Shown one piece after another: positions 24,200 through 32,325 of a stretch of DNA of 64,000 nucleotides. A program made the position numbers and the translations under genes. Origin of the DNA: JBAZPT01 sp041645535 (GTDB taxonomy: Bacteria; Patescibacteriota; Minisyncoccia; Moranbacterales; UBA2206); assembly GCA_041645535.1 (NCBI GenBank), contig JBAZPT010000002.1, forward strand, positions 248,001 to 312,000. Reading direction: 5' to 3'. A model generated the notes under the pieces. The model did no database searches and was not told the DNA's origin. It was given only the letters and a program-made list of their open reading frames with translations. How positions within the stretch are numbered: position 1 is the first letter of the stretch; every line of letters begins with the position of its first letter.

Positions 24200-24613
24200 C
24201 TACTTCTTTGGTGTTTCTTTTTCATCTTTGTTTTCGTACTTAACAAAGTCTGATTTCAAATATTTTATCCAACCGCCCAGCATCCTGCCGGCTTCCTGGA
24301 GATATTCTTCAGCTTTGATGTATTGCGTCTGGTTGATAAATTCATTATCCAGCGACAGCCGGAAAAGAATTTTCAAAACTTCAACTTTGGCGTTGGCTTT
24401 TAGGAGATACCCGTCCTTGAAATTTTTAGGCTGGGCGTTTCCAAAAACGGTCAGCTCGATCGCTTCCAAAATATTCATCTCAATTTTTTCTCCCAGGCTG
24501 TATCGCTCGTGTTTCGGAAAAACGGAGATGGATTTGTGGGCGTATTTATATAGTTCGTATAATTTTTTAATCAGCGGAATTTCAATTGAGGTAAAATTTT
24601 TATTATTATCCAT
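24200..24613 (-). CDS. avd: DGR accessory protein Avd (four-helix bundle)
   Basis: 137 aa. Opening IPLIKKLYELYKYAHKSISVFPKHERYSLGEKIE and the later NEFINQTQYIKAEEYLQEAGRMLGGWIKYLK are typical of the bAvd/four-helix-bundle family; it is basic in its first helices. Avd forms a pentameric barrel that binds the reverse transcriptase and template RNA in known systems. Unusually it is on the minus strand, opposite to the template and the reverse transcriptase. Its stop codon lies 6 bases from the template end, and its ATG touches the reverse transcriptase ATG (CATATG), leaving no room for ribosome binding sites outside the partner gene. Confidence 0.88.
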   Translation of the reverse strand: MDNNKNFTSIEIPLIKKLYELYKYAHKSISVFPKHERYSLGEKIEMNILEAIELTVFGNAQPKNFKDGYLLKANAKVEVLKILFRLSLDNEFINQTQYIKAEEYLQEAGRMLGGWIKYLKSDFVKYENKDEKETPKK

Positions 24614-25639
24614 ATGAGTTTTGATTATGATGAATTAATTAGCGTGGAAAATCTTTTTGAATCATGGCGGGCGTATAAAAAGGGCAAGAATAAAAAGACG
24701 GAAGTCATGGAATTTGAGAGGCATTTGGAGGATAATTTGTTTGCGTTGCATCGAGAATTGCAAGAGGGTAATTATAATCACAGTGAATACTCCTATTTCA
24801 GAATATCAGATCCCAAAAAGAGGGACATTTACAAATCAAAAGTGCGGGACAGGGTGGTTCATCAGGCCGTTTATAAGTATCTTTGCGGAATATATGAAGC
24901 TGTTTTCATTGAAAATTCTTTTTCTTCCAGAAAAAACAAGGGAACGCACAGGGCGGTTTGCGCGTTGTTCGAAATGGCAAAGAAAATTAAGCGGGAAAAT
25001 AAAGGATGCCTGGCCATAAAATCCGATGTGCGGAAATATTTTGAAAATATCAATCATAAAATTCTTTTGGAAGTTCTTCACAAAAAAATACAGGATGAAA
25101 ATTTTTTCAACCTGTTAAAAATTATCATTCAAAGCTTCAATGGCGGAATGGGCAAGGGTGTTCCGCTCGGAAACATTACCAGCCAGATTTTTGCCAATAT
25201 TTATCTCAACGAATTGGATGAATTTGTCCGCGACGATCTAAATTCAGGCCAATATGCCAGATATAACGATGATTTTATAATGCTGGGAAACAACGGCAAA
25301 AAACTTTTTGGAGATGCCGCAAAAGCAAAAATATTTTTACGAGATGAATTGTTGCTTGATTTGCCGAAAGAAAAAACAACTTTTCGCAAGTTGAGATGGG
25401 GCATAGATTTTTGCGGCTTCGTTGTTTTGCCAAACGCAATCCTGCTTAGGAATAAAACCAAGGGCAGAATGTTTGCGAATATTAAAATGACGGTGAAAAA
25501 ACTACACTGCGAAAAAATATCAACAAGCGATTCGCGAAGAATACTGGATTCATATTTTGGAATACTTTCGCATTGCAAGGCCTATAATCTTAAGACAAAA
25601 ATAAAAAACAAGTATTTATACGGAGAAATACTCGAATAA
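24614..25639 (+). CDS. DGR reverse transcriptase
   Basis: 341 aa. It has the DGR-type N-terminus (ISDPKKRDIYKSKVRDRVVHQAV), then NSFSSRKNKGTHRAV, catalytic Asp138 (AIKSDVRKYFENI), the DGR-diagnostic motif 4 VPLGNITSQIFANIYL (SQ instead of the SP/QG of other reverse transcriptases), catalytic YNDD (217-220) and motif 7 TTFRKLRWGIDFCGF. There is no maturase or integrase domain. It copies the template RNA with errors at adenines; the cDNA then replaces a variable repeat. All key residues are present, so the enzyme looks active. ATG 24614 is adjacent to the divergent avd start. Confidence 0.95.
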   Translation: MSFDYDELISVENLFESWRAYKKGKNKKTEVMEFERHLEDNLFALHRELQEGNYNHSEYSYFRISDPKKRDIYKSKVRDRVVHQAVYKYLCGIYEAVFIENSFSSRKNKGTHRAVCALFEMAKKIKRENKGCLAIKSDVRKYFENINHKILLEVLHKKIQDENFFNLLKIIIQSFNGGMGKGVPLGNITSQIFANIYLNELDEFVRDDLNSGQYARYNDDFIMLGNNGKKLFGDAAKAKIFLRDELLLDLPKEKTTFRKLRWGIDFCGFVVLPNAILLRNKTKGRMFANIKMTVKKLHCEKISTSDSRRILDSYFGILSHCKAYNLKTKIKNKYLYGEILE

Positions 25640-25660
25640 TTTTTTACTATATATATAATC

Positions 25661-27142
25661 TTAAAGCACGCCTTCTTTTTTCAAGGCTTTTTTGATGTGG
25701 CTTTTGGCCAAAGTCGTGCGCGCGAAGCGCAGCCAGTCCTGGCTCGGCGCTTTGCGTTCTTTGGCGGTGATAATTTCAATAACTTCGGCGTTTTTGATTT
25801 TATAATCCAGGGGTACCATTTTGCCGTTAACTTTGGCGCCCACGGCCCGGTCTCCGATTTCGCTATGGACTTTGTAAGCAAAATCAATCGGCGTGGCGTC
25901 CTCTGGAAGATCAATAACATCGCCATGCGGAGTAAAAGCAAAAATGTGATTTTTGAAAAAATCAATTTTCAGACCCTCGATAAATTCCTCATTGTCTTTT
26001 CCTAGTTCGCCCTGCCATTCCTGCAACTGGCGCACCCAAGTGAGATCCTCATCTAGAGTTTTTTCTTTCTTACTGAAGCCAAAAAAGCTTTTCCAGTTCG
26101 TTCCTTTTTCGTTATATGCCCAGTGGGCGGCGATTCCGAATTCCGCTTCGTCATGCATTCTTTGCGTCCTAATTTGCACTTCCATAATTTTTCCCTCCGG
26201 GCCGAAAACGGTGGTATGGATGGACTGGTAGCCGTTGGGCTTGGGGAGTGAAATATAATCTTTGATTCGGCCGACCAGCGGGCGGTATTTTTTATGGACG
26301 ATGCCGAGAGTTTCATAGCAATCAGCCACTTCCGGAACAATGATCCGGATGCCGGCCAGGTCATAAATTTTATCGATATCCATATCATGGCGCTGCAATT
26401 TCAAAAAAAGCCGGTAAATGCGCTTGGTGCGCCCGTAAATATCCAGGACTTCAATATTGGATTTCTGCAGTTCTTTTTTCAGTTCATGAATAGTTTTTTC
26501 CAGATTTTTTTTGCGGATTCCAAATTCTTTTTCTTCCAAATTCTTTACGAGCGCATAATTTTCCGGATCCAAGTGCTTAAAAGATAAATCTTCAAGCCGT
26601 CCTTTTATTTCTCCGATTCCAAGCCGATTGGCGATGGGAACAAAAACATCCAGAGTTTCGCGCGCGATGCGCTTCTGTTTTTCCGGCGGCAGCGCTCCCA
26701 GTGTTTCCATATTATGCAAGCGGTCAGCCAGTTTGATAATAACCACGCGGATATCTTCCGCCATAGCCAAAAACATTTTGCGCAGATTTTCAAGGTAGAG
26801 TTCTTCTTTGGTTCCGCGCAATTTTATCTTTCCCAGTTTGGTGACGCCGTCAACGAGGAAAGCAATTTCGCGGCCGAATTTATCTTCGATTTCTTTGAGA
26901 GTTATGTTGGTGTCTTCTGGAATGTCATGCAGAAGTCCGCCGGAAATAGTTTTCGATCCCATGCCGATGTGGGCGATGTTTAAGGCTGTGTGCAGGGCGT
27001 GCTGGATATAGTCCTCGCCGGATTTCCTTTTTTGTCCTTTGTGCGCCTGCTCGGAAAATTCAAAAGCGCTGCGAATCAGCTTTTCGCGCTCCGGCGTGCG
27101 GGCTCCCCGCAGGTTTTTGAGGACGGTTTCGATGGTAATCAT
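25661..27142 (-). CDS. rel: RelA/SpoT-family (p)ppGpp synthetase/hydrolase, short form
   Basis: 493 aa from ATG 27142. The HD hydrolase domain (HALHTALNIAHIGMG...LLHDIPED, KLADRLHNMETL), the synthetase domain (GRIKDYISLPKPNGYQSIHTTV, EVQIRTQRMHDEAEFGIAAHW) and the TGS domain (FAFTPHGDVIDLPEDATPIDFAY) are all present. The protein stops shortly after TGS (SQDWLRFARTTLAKSHIKKALKKEGVL) and so lacks the zinc-finger and ACT domains of full-length RelA/SpoT (about 700-750 aa), which normally sense the ribosome and nutrients. Both active sites look intact. It is convergent with the DGR reverse transcriptase. Confidence 0.94.
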   Translation of the reverse strand: MITIETVLKNLRGARTPEREKLIRSAFEFSEQAHKGQKRKSGEDYIQHALHTALNIAHIGMGSKTISGGLLHDIPEDTNITLKEIEDKFGREIAFLVDGVTKLGKIKLRGTKEELYLENLRKMFLAMAEDIRVVIIKLADRLHNMETLGALPPEKQKRIARETLDVFVPIANRLGIGEIKGRLEDLSFKHLDPENYALVKNLEEKEFGIRKKNLEKTIHELKKELQKSNIEVLDIYGRTKRIYRLFLKLQRHDMDIDKIYDLAGIRIIVPEVADCYETLGIVHKKYRPLVGRIKDYISLPKPNGYQSIHTTVFGPEGKIMEVQIRTQRMHDEAEFGIAAHWAYNEKGTNWKSFFGFSKKEKTLDEDLTWVRQLQEWQGELGKDNEEFIEGLKIDFFKNHIFAFTPHGDVIDLPEDATPIDFAYKVHSEIGDRAVGAKVNGKMVPLDYKIKNAEVIEIITAKERKAPSQDWLRFARTTLAKSHIKKALKKEGVL

Positions 27143-27251
27143 ACTTTTAATACATTGGATATTGAAAGTATATGTCAATGGAGAGCAAAAGACAAGGTTT
27201 TCTCCGCATTTGCGAGGAGTATATTTTTGCCGTAAAATAGGGGTATGATTT

Positions 27252-27273
27252 GTTAAGTAACTAGTTAAGTAAC
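27252..27273 (+). repeat. 22-bp att-like repeat, left end of the LexA-methyltransferase island
   Basis: Two copies of GTTAAGTAAC separated by TA; a TTT precedes. It matches the repeat at 30026-30047 at 20 of 22 positions in the same orientation, and the pair at 42863 and 45366 in reverse orientation. The rest of the gap 27143-27321 holds a possible -10 TATGAT (27244) and a weak CCCCAGTTA/TAACGGGG inverted repeat before the next gene. Confidence 0.6.
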
Positions 27274-27321
27274 ACCCCAGTTAAATAATCCGCGAACGGA
27301 ATCTAACGGGGCAAGAAAACT

Positions 27322-27504
27322 ATGCCGATAAAAAAACTCGCGGACAAAAATATCCGCAAACTGACCCGAATGGGCCGCGCCGGCGGAAGTCTAGGCCTCA
27401 CTATTCCGATTGAGATCGTGAAGAAATTAAAATGGAAAGAGCGGCAAAAGGTGAAAGTCAAAGTCGACCGCAAACGGCTGATAATTATCGATTGGAAAAA
27501 GTAA
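27322..27504 (+). CDS. AbrB/MazE-like DNA-binding protein
   Basis: 60 aa. The swapped-hairpin AbrB fold is suggested by RKLTRMGRAGGSLGLTIPIEIVKKLKWKERQKVKVKV. Proteins of this size act as transition-state-type regulators or antitoxins. It is encoded 17 bases before the nuclease gene and may regulate that gene, as control proteins do in restriction-modification systems. There is no adjacent toxin of known family. Confidence 0.8.
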   Translation: MPIKKLADKNIRKLTRMGRAGGSLGLTIPIEIVKKLKWKERQKVKVKVDRKRLIIIDWKK

Positions 27505-27521
27505 TTTTTTATTTAACCACT

Positions 27522-28439
27522 ATGTATATTTATAAGCATCCAAAACCTATTATAATAAAGCTTGCAGATGAAGCGGGATTTGAAATGCGAAAAATGGCCG
27601 CTAAATATATTGCGGATAATCGCAACACAACAGGAGCAGAAAGAGGCAGTTCCGAAGAACAGGGATTCGGTGCTTTGGCTGAGATTGTTGTTCGCAAAAA
27701 TATCAAAATGCCGGAAATAAATCCAACTGATCATCCGCTCGCTTACGATCTTTTGTTGCCGTCCGGAGTAAAGGTTGATGTAAAATGCAGAGGAGGCTCA
27801 TTACCTTTTAAAGAAGAGTATGTAAGTAATGACGATTTGCCAAGAGAAGCTAAGCATAATCTTTTTGCTAGGCAAGTACACGATGAAAGTCTGGATACCG
27901 ATATTTACTTAATGACGCATTTGGAAACCCCAAAAGACAGGGCTTTGCCTGGCACAAAAAGACAGAGAAAGTGGATATTGTATATTTGCGGATGGGTTTC
28001 CAAGGAAAGAGTTGCAAATGAAGGCGTATATTTACCAAGAGGCTCTCTAACCGAGCAAGGAAGAACATGGTTCACATATAGAGGCCAAGAAATAGAATTT
28101 TATAATAAAAATTTAAACGGACTTGAAAAACTGGATGACTTATTAACAATTGAAAAAGACGATGTCGAAAAAGATAAAAAGCACAAGGGAGATTTAAATT
28201 TAACATCTGTTGATGCAATTAGAATTGCTTATGATCTGATCGGCAGAGGAGTTTTAAGGGAAAAGCATGTTGATTTTATAAAAAATAAAACAAAAATTAA
28301 TCAAATAGTAAAACCCATCTTACACCCAAACCAATATTTTCATCTACTTCGGTGGCTTAAAGAAGAGGGACAATTATCTGATATAGAAATGACTAAGGCA
28401 AATGAAATTTTAGCAGAGGAACAATATAGCGGAGTCTAG
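27522..28439 (+). CDS. PD-(D/E)xK nuclease, probable restriction endonuclease
   Basis: 305 aa from ATG 27522 (the frame is open upstream to 27432, overlapping the AbrB-like gene). The core reads GFGALAEIVV, then HPLAYDLLLPSGVKVDVKCRGG: Glu, then Asp, then DVK, in the E-x(n)-D-x(n)-DxK arrangement of the restriction-nuclease fold. Further strands (DTDIYLMTHLE, KWILYICGWVSKERVANEG) match the common nuclease layout in which the product strand follows the DxK strand. The C-terminal 100 residues are helical. It converges on the LexA-methyltransferase gene with a single base between stop codons, so the two probably form a restriction-modification pair. Target site unknown. Confidence 0.72.
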   Translation: MYIYKHPKPIIIKLADEAGFEMRKMAAKYIADNRNTTGAERGSSEEQGFGALAEIVVRKNIKMPEINPTDHPLAYDLLLPSGVKVDVKCRGGSLPFKEEYVSNDDLPREAKHNLFARQVHDESLDTDIYLMTHLETPKDRALPGTKRQRKWILYICGWVSKERVANEGVYLPRGSLTEQGRTWFTYRGQEIEFYNKNLNGLEKLDDLLTIEKDDVEKDKKHKGDLNLTSVDAIRIAYDLIGRGVLREKHVDFIKNKTKINQIVKPILHPNQYFHLLRWLKEEGQLSDIEMTKANEILAEEQYSGV

Positions 28440-28440
28440 T

Positions 28441-29898
28441 TTAGAATAAGGTACTTTCTTTCATTTTAGCGAATTTCTTTGCGTCGCCAATTCTTTTTTC
28501 GCAAATCTTTACATAATCCATTTTTTGTTTTTTGTGCAAATATATTTCCTCATTTTTTTCAATTCCAATAAACTGTCTGCCCTCTAAAACTGCGGAAACC
28601 AAAAAACTTCCACTGCCGCAGGTATTATCCAAAACAATATTATCCTCTTTTGTAAAGGTTCTTATTAAATATCGTCCAAGCTCTACTGGTTTTTGTGTTG
28701 GGTGATAAACATTACCCTCACTCTCTGCAGTTTTGAAATAAACAACATCTGTTGGGTAGCGTTCTCCCTCGCTTTTTACTTCAACAGAATTAAAATCACC
28801 ATAGCTTCCAGTTAGTTGATTTTTTCTGAAGCCCTTGTTGTAGGGTTCACTCTTTGTCATTTGGGGATTGTAAGCGGGCTGATTCTTGTAAAAAATACAA
28901 ATATCTTCGTGTTTTCGCAGAGGTTGTTTTTTTGCATTTAAAAAGTTGGTTGATTTTGATTTGATCCAAGTGATTTTATATTTGAACAATTTTTGATTGG
29001 ATAATATCAATTTCGCAGTAAAAATTCCTTGTGATGTCAGAGCGATAACACCATTATCCTTGATGATTCTTTCATAATGTTCCCATAGCTTATCCAGTGG
29101 TATTATACTATCCCAATGGTTTTGAGTAGATCCATAAGGGAGATCGCATAAGATCATGTCTACGGATTTGGAGGGCATATTTTTCATTATGTCTAAACAG
29201 TCTCCCTTAATAATTTTATTCAAATAATTGTTAATATGTTTAGTTCCTGTATTTGTTGTTTTTTTCTCTTTACTCCTGTTTAACTCAGTGTTCTTGATAA
29301 TACCCAAAACTATCCCTTGAATATCTAAATTCCTCTCGTCATTTTTAATTATTATTGGAGCATAGTCTTTGTTTGCTGGCTGTAATCTGATCTGGCTTCT
29401 CTCTTTATAAAATGTTTTTAATGTTGCTTCGGTATTATCAATGAGTGCTACTACCTTTTGTCCATTTTCGGCTGTCGTTTGTTTTTGTACTAAGACAATA
29501 TCTCCATCGTTAATATTTTCATCAATCATACTTTGTCCCGCCACTCTTAATGCGTAATAATCTTGATTCGACCTAGTCCTTGTTCTGGGGATGGCGATAC
29601 TTTCATTTTGATTGGTGATAACTTCAATTGGCTGACCAGCGGCAATTGTTCCAAGAAGCTGAATTTTTACTAAATCTATTTTTTTATCATTGACCAACTC
29701 AATACTTCTGGCTCCATATCCAGTTTTGGAAATAAATCCTTTTCCAATCAGTTCGTCTATGTGTTCAGAAATAGTAGAAAGCGCCTTAAGACGCAAATGT
29801 TTTCTTATCTCTTCAAAGGTTGGGGATATGCTGTGCTTCCGGACATATTTTTTTATGTAATCGTATATTTGTTTTTGACGTTTTGTAAGTGTGGACAT
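28441..29898 (-). CDS. LexA repressor fused to a DNA methyltransferase
   Basis: 485 aa. Residues 1-70 are a LexA winged helix (TKRQKQIYDYIKKYV...SISPTFEEIRKHLRL). Residues 80-203 are a complete S24 peptidase: cleavage site Ala87-Gly88 in LLGTIAAGQP, catalytic Ser123 (VAGQSM) and Lys161 (EATLKTF) at LexA-like spacing. Residues 228-485 are a DNA methyltransferase with motif IV DLPYG (252-256), TQKP (401-404) and AdoMet motif DNTCGSGSF (424-432), the motif order of beta-class N6-A/N4-C enzymes. I see no frameshift or stop between the parts, so the fusion is real in this assembly. RecA-stimulated self-cleavage would separate the DNA-binding head from the peptidase-methyltransferase part. Confidence 0.9.
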   Translation of the reverse strand: MSTLTKRQKQIYDYIKKYVRKHSISPTFEEIRKHLRLKALSTISEHIDELIGKGFISKTGYGARSIELVNDKKIDLVKIQLLGTIAAGQPIEVITNQNESIAIPRTRTRSNQDYYALRVAGQSMIDENINDGDIVLVQKQTTAENGQKVVALIDNTEATLKTFYKERSQIRLQPANKDYAPIIIKNDERNLDIQGIVLGIIKNTELNRSKEKKTTNTGTKHINNYLNKIIKGDCLDIMKNMPSKSVDMILCDLPYGSTQNHWDSIIPLDKLWEHYERIIKDNGVIALTSQGIFTAKLILSNQKLFKYKITWIKSKSTNFLNAKKQPLRKHEDICIFYKNQPAYNPQMTKSEPYNKGFRKNQLTGSYGDFNSVEVKSEGERYPTDVVYFKTAESEGNVYHPTQKPVELGRYLIRTFTKEDNIVLDNTCGSGSFLVSAVLEGRQFIGIEKNEEIYLHKKQKMDYVKICEKRIGDAKKFAKMKESTLF

Positions 29899-29936
29899 TT
29901 TAGTATTGACAATTTTAGCTTATGAATTATACTTAT

Positions 29937-29965
29937 ATTATACCCGAAGATTACCCGAAGGTCAA
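29937..29965 (-). promoter_or_regulatory. Strong promoter of the LexA-methyltransferase gene with direct repeats in the spacer
   Basis: On the minus strand: -35 TTGACC (29965-29960), 17-bp spacer, -10 TATAAT (29942-29937). The spacer and its edge contain two copies of TACCCGAAG on the plus strand (29941-29949 and 29952-29960), 11 bp apart, i.e. on the same helix face. They are candidate operator half-sites for the LexA head or the AbrB-like protein. Confidence 0.65.
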
Positions 29966-30025
29966 AAAGTTATCCACAGGTCTTAAAGCAAAATTAAAAA
30001 TATCCGTTCGACGCGGATATTTTTT

Positions 30026-30047
30026 GTTCAGTAACTAGTTCAGTAAC
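30026..30047 (+). repeat. 22-bp att-like repeat, right end of the LexA-methyltransferase island
   Basis: Two copies of GTTCAGTAAC separated by TA, same orientation as the copy at 27252. The pair encloses the AbrB-like, nuclease and LexA-methyltransferase genes and nothing else. Confidence 0.6.
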
Positions 30048-30063
30048 AAAGTTATTTTAAGCC

Positions 30064-32325
30064 CTAAGCTTCTTTTTCAAATCCGCATTCCTTCTTCGAG
30101 CATTTGATTTTGCCTTTGGCGGCGAAGACGAGCAGGGATTTGCAGTCAGGGCAGATTTCGCCGTTGGGCTTGTTCCAGAGCGCGAAGTCGCATTTGGGAT
30201 AAGTGTTGCAGCCATAAAACGGCCGGCCGCGTTTCGATTTGCGCTCCACGATGTCGCCCGCCTTCGCCAAGGCTTCGGCGGGCAAGCCGACACTACACTT
30301 TGGACATTTGATGCCGGTTTTATTTTCTATTTTTTTGATGCCTTTGCAGGCGGGATAATTGGAACAGCCGAGAAAGGTTCCGAACTTGCCGCGCTTCACT
30401 GCCATTGGCGCGCCGCAAACTTCGCAGATTTCGCCTTTATGCTCTTCATCCATTTTCTTTTCCGCGTCGGTTTTTTCCGTGTGTTTGCAATTTGGATAAT
30501 TGGAACAGGCGATGAATTTTCCAAACCGGCCGAACTTCATAATCAAATCGCCGCCGCAATCGGGGCAGGACCGATCCAGTTTTTCCTGAAAATCTTCTTT
30601 CTTGACCTCCTTGGTTTTAGCCTTCAGATTTTTTTGAAAGGGTTTATAAAATTCGCGGATCACCGGCACCCATTTTCTCTTGCCTTCGGCGATTTCGTCA
30701 AAATCCATTTCAATCGTGGCGGTAAATTTGATATCCACAATTTCCGGAAAATGCGCAACCAGAAGATCGTTGACCAGCGTTCCGATTTCCAGGGGAAACA
30801 ATCTTTTCTCTTCATTCTTATCGACATATTTTCTTTCAATGATGGTGGAAATTGTCGGCGCGTAAGTTGACGGGCGGCCGATGCCGTTTTCTTCCATAAC
30901 TTTTACCAGCGTGGCTTCGTTGTAGCGCGGGGGCGCGGAGGTTTCTTTTTGAGTGGCCAGTGCTTCAATCAAGTTCAAACTTTCGCCGATTTTCATTTTG
31001 GGTAAAAGATTTTCGCCGTTGGCTTTGCCGTTGTAAACTTTCAAGTAACCGTCAAATTTTATTGTGGATCCATTGGCTTGGAGCAGATAATTGTCTTTTC
31101 CCTTAGCATCAATTTCCAGTTTTACAGAATCAAAAATGGCCGGTTGCATCTGGGAAGCGATCATCCGCTTCCAGATGAGGGCATATAATTTTTCCTCACT
31201 TGGATCAAGCTTGGCTGCCAGATCATCCGGAGTTTTATCAGGGTAGGCGGGACGGATGGCTTCATGCGCTTCCTGGGCGCCCTTGGATTTTGTTTTGTAA
31301 AATTTCGGATCGGACAAAGCATAATTTTTTCCGAATAATCGGGAAATAGTTTTTTGCGCCACAAGCATTGATTCCAAAGAAAGATTCAAGCTGTCGGTGC
31401 GCATATAGGTGATATATCCTTTTTCATAAAGTTTTTGCGCGACGCTCATGGTAAATTTGGCGGAGAATCCCAGATTACTGATGGCTGCCTGTTGCAGAGA
31501 AGAAGTGGTGAAAGGGGGAGAGGGATAACGCAAAGTTTCCTTTTCAGTTATATTTTTAACTTTGAATTCGGCGCTCTTAAGATCATTTACAGCCTCGTCG
31601 GCCTTTTTTTGGCTGTCAATGATAGTCTTTTTGATTTTATAATCCCCGGCGAATAGTTTCAGGGTCAGGGTTTGCTCAACTTTCTGGCCGTCCACTTCAA
31701 CCAGATTAGAATCAAAAATTTCCTGCTTGCCGCCAGTTTTCAGTTTGACGGTAATGGCAAAATACTTTTCGGATTTGAATTTTTCAATTTCTCTTTCTCT
31801 TTCAACAATGAGACGGAGCGCTACTGATTGCACGCGCCCGGCGGAAAGTCCGCGGCGGATTTTTTTCCAGAGAAATGGAGAAAGCTCAAAACCGACCAGG
31901 CGATCCAAAATTCTGCGAGCCTGTTGGGCGTCCACTAAATTAAGATCAATGGCGCGCGGATTTTCCAATGCTTTTTCAATCGCGCTTTTAGTAATTTCGT
32001 GAAACACAATTCTTTTTGTTTCTTTCGGATTTAGATTCAAGGCCGAAACCAGGTGCCAGGAAATAGCTTCTCCTTCGCGGTCTTCATCAGTCGCGAGGAT
32101 CACAGTTTCTGCTTTTTTGGCGAGTTCTTTCAGTTCCTCAACTCTTTCGGCGGCCTTGGCCGGGATGACATATTCCGGTTCAAAATTATTTTCAATATCA
32201 ATGCCCATTTTTTTGGCGGGCAAATCGCGGATATGTCCATAGCTTGATTTCACAGTAAAAGCCTTTCCTAAAAATTTGGAAATTGTTTTAGCTTTAGTAG
32301 GAGACTCGACGATAACTAACTTCAT
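30064..32325 (-). CDS. topA: DNA topoisomerase I
   Basis: 753 aa. Type IA enzyme that relaxes negative supercoils. The Toprim domain opens MKLVIVESPTKAKTISKFLG and contains ATDEDREGEAISW; the catalytic Tyr lies in YITYMRTDSLNLS. The C-terminus has several four-Cys zinc ribbons (CPDCGGDLIMKFGRFGKFIAC, CEVCGAPM..., CPKC..., CPDCK...). The third ribbon carries a palindromic insertion (30256-30283) encoding GLPAEALAKAG between its Cys pairs. Its ATG overlaps the TGA of dprA, so the two are one operon. Confidence 0.96.
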   Translation of the reverse strand: MKLVIVESPTKAKTISKFLGKAFTVKSSYGHIRDLPAKKMGIDIENNFEPEYVIPAKAAERVEELKELAKKAETVILATDEDREGEAISWHLVSALNLNPKETKRIVFHEITKSAIEKALENPRAIDLNLVDAQQARRILDRLVGFELSPFLWKKIRRGLSAGRVQSVALRLIVEREREIEKFKSEKYFAITVKLKTGGKQEIFDSNLVEVDGQKVEQTLTLKLFAGDYKIKKTIIDSQKKADEAVNDLKSAEFKVKNITEKETLRYPSPPFTTSSLQQAAISNLGFSAKFTMSVAQKLYEKGYITYMRTDSLNLSLESMLVAQKTISRLFGKNYALSDPKFYKTKSKGAQEAHEAIRPAYPDKTPDDLAAKLDPSEEKLYALIWKRMIASQMQPAIFDSVKLEIDAKGKDNYLLQANGSTIKFDGYLKVYNGKANGENLLPKMKIGESLNLIEALATQKETSAPPRYNEATLVKVMEENGIGRPSTYAPTISTIIERKYVDKNEEKRLFPLEIGTLVNDLLVAHFPEIVDIKFTATIEMDFDEIAEGKRKWVPVIREFYKPFQKNLKAKTKEVKKEDFQEKLDRSCPDCGGDLIMKFGRFGKFIACSNYPNCKHTEKTDAEKKMDEEHKGEICEVCGAPMAVKRGKFGTFLGCSNYPACKGIKKIENKTGIKCPKCSVGLPAEALAKAGDIVERKSKRGRPFYGCNTYPKCDFALWNKPNGEICPDCKSLLVFAAKGKIKCSKKECGFEKEA
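30256..30283. repeat. Palindromic element inserted in a topA zinc ribbon
   Basis: Arms GCCCGCC (30256-30262) and GGCGGGC (30277-30283) surround TTCGCCAAGGCTTCGG-like core sequence. It encodes LPAEALAKAG within a zinc ribbon. A relative with core TTCGCTAAAGCTACGG is intergenic at 36649-36677. Confidence 0.65.

Noticed and set aside
27252..30047. Complete transposon or prophage
   Set aside because: No transposase, integrase or phage structural gene is inside the repeats; only the cassette-like boundaries are supported.
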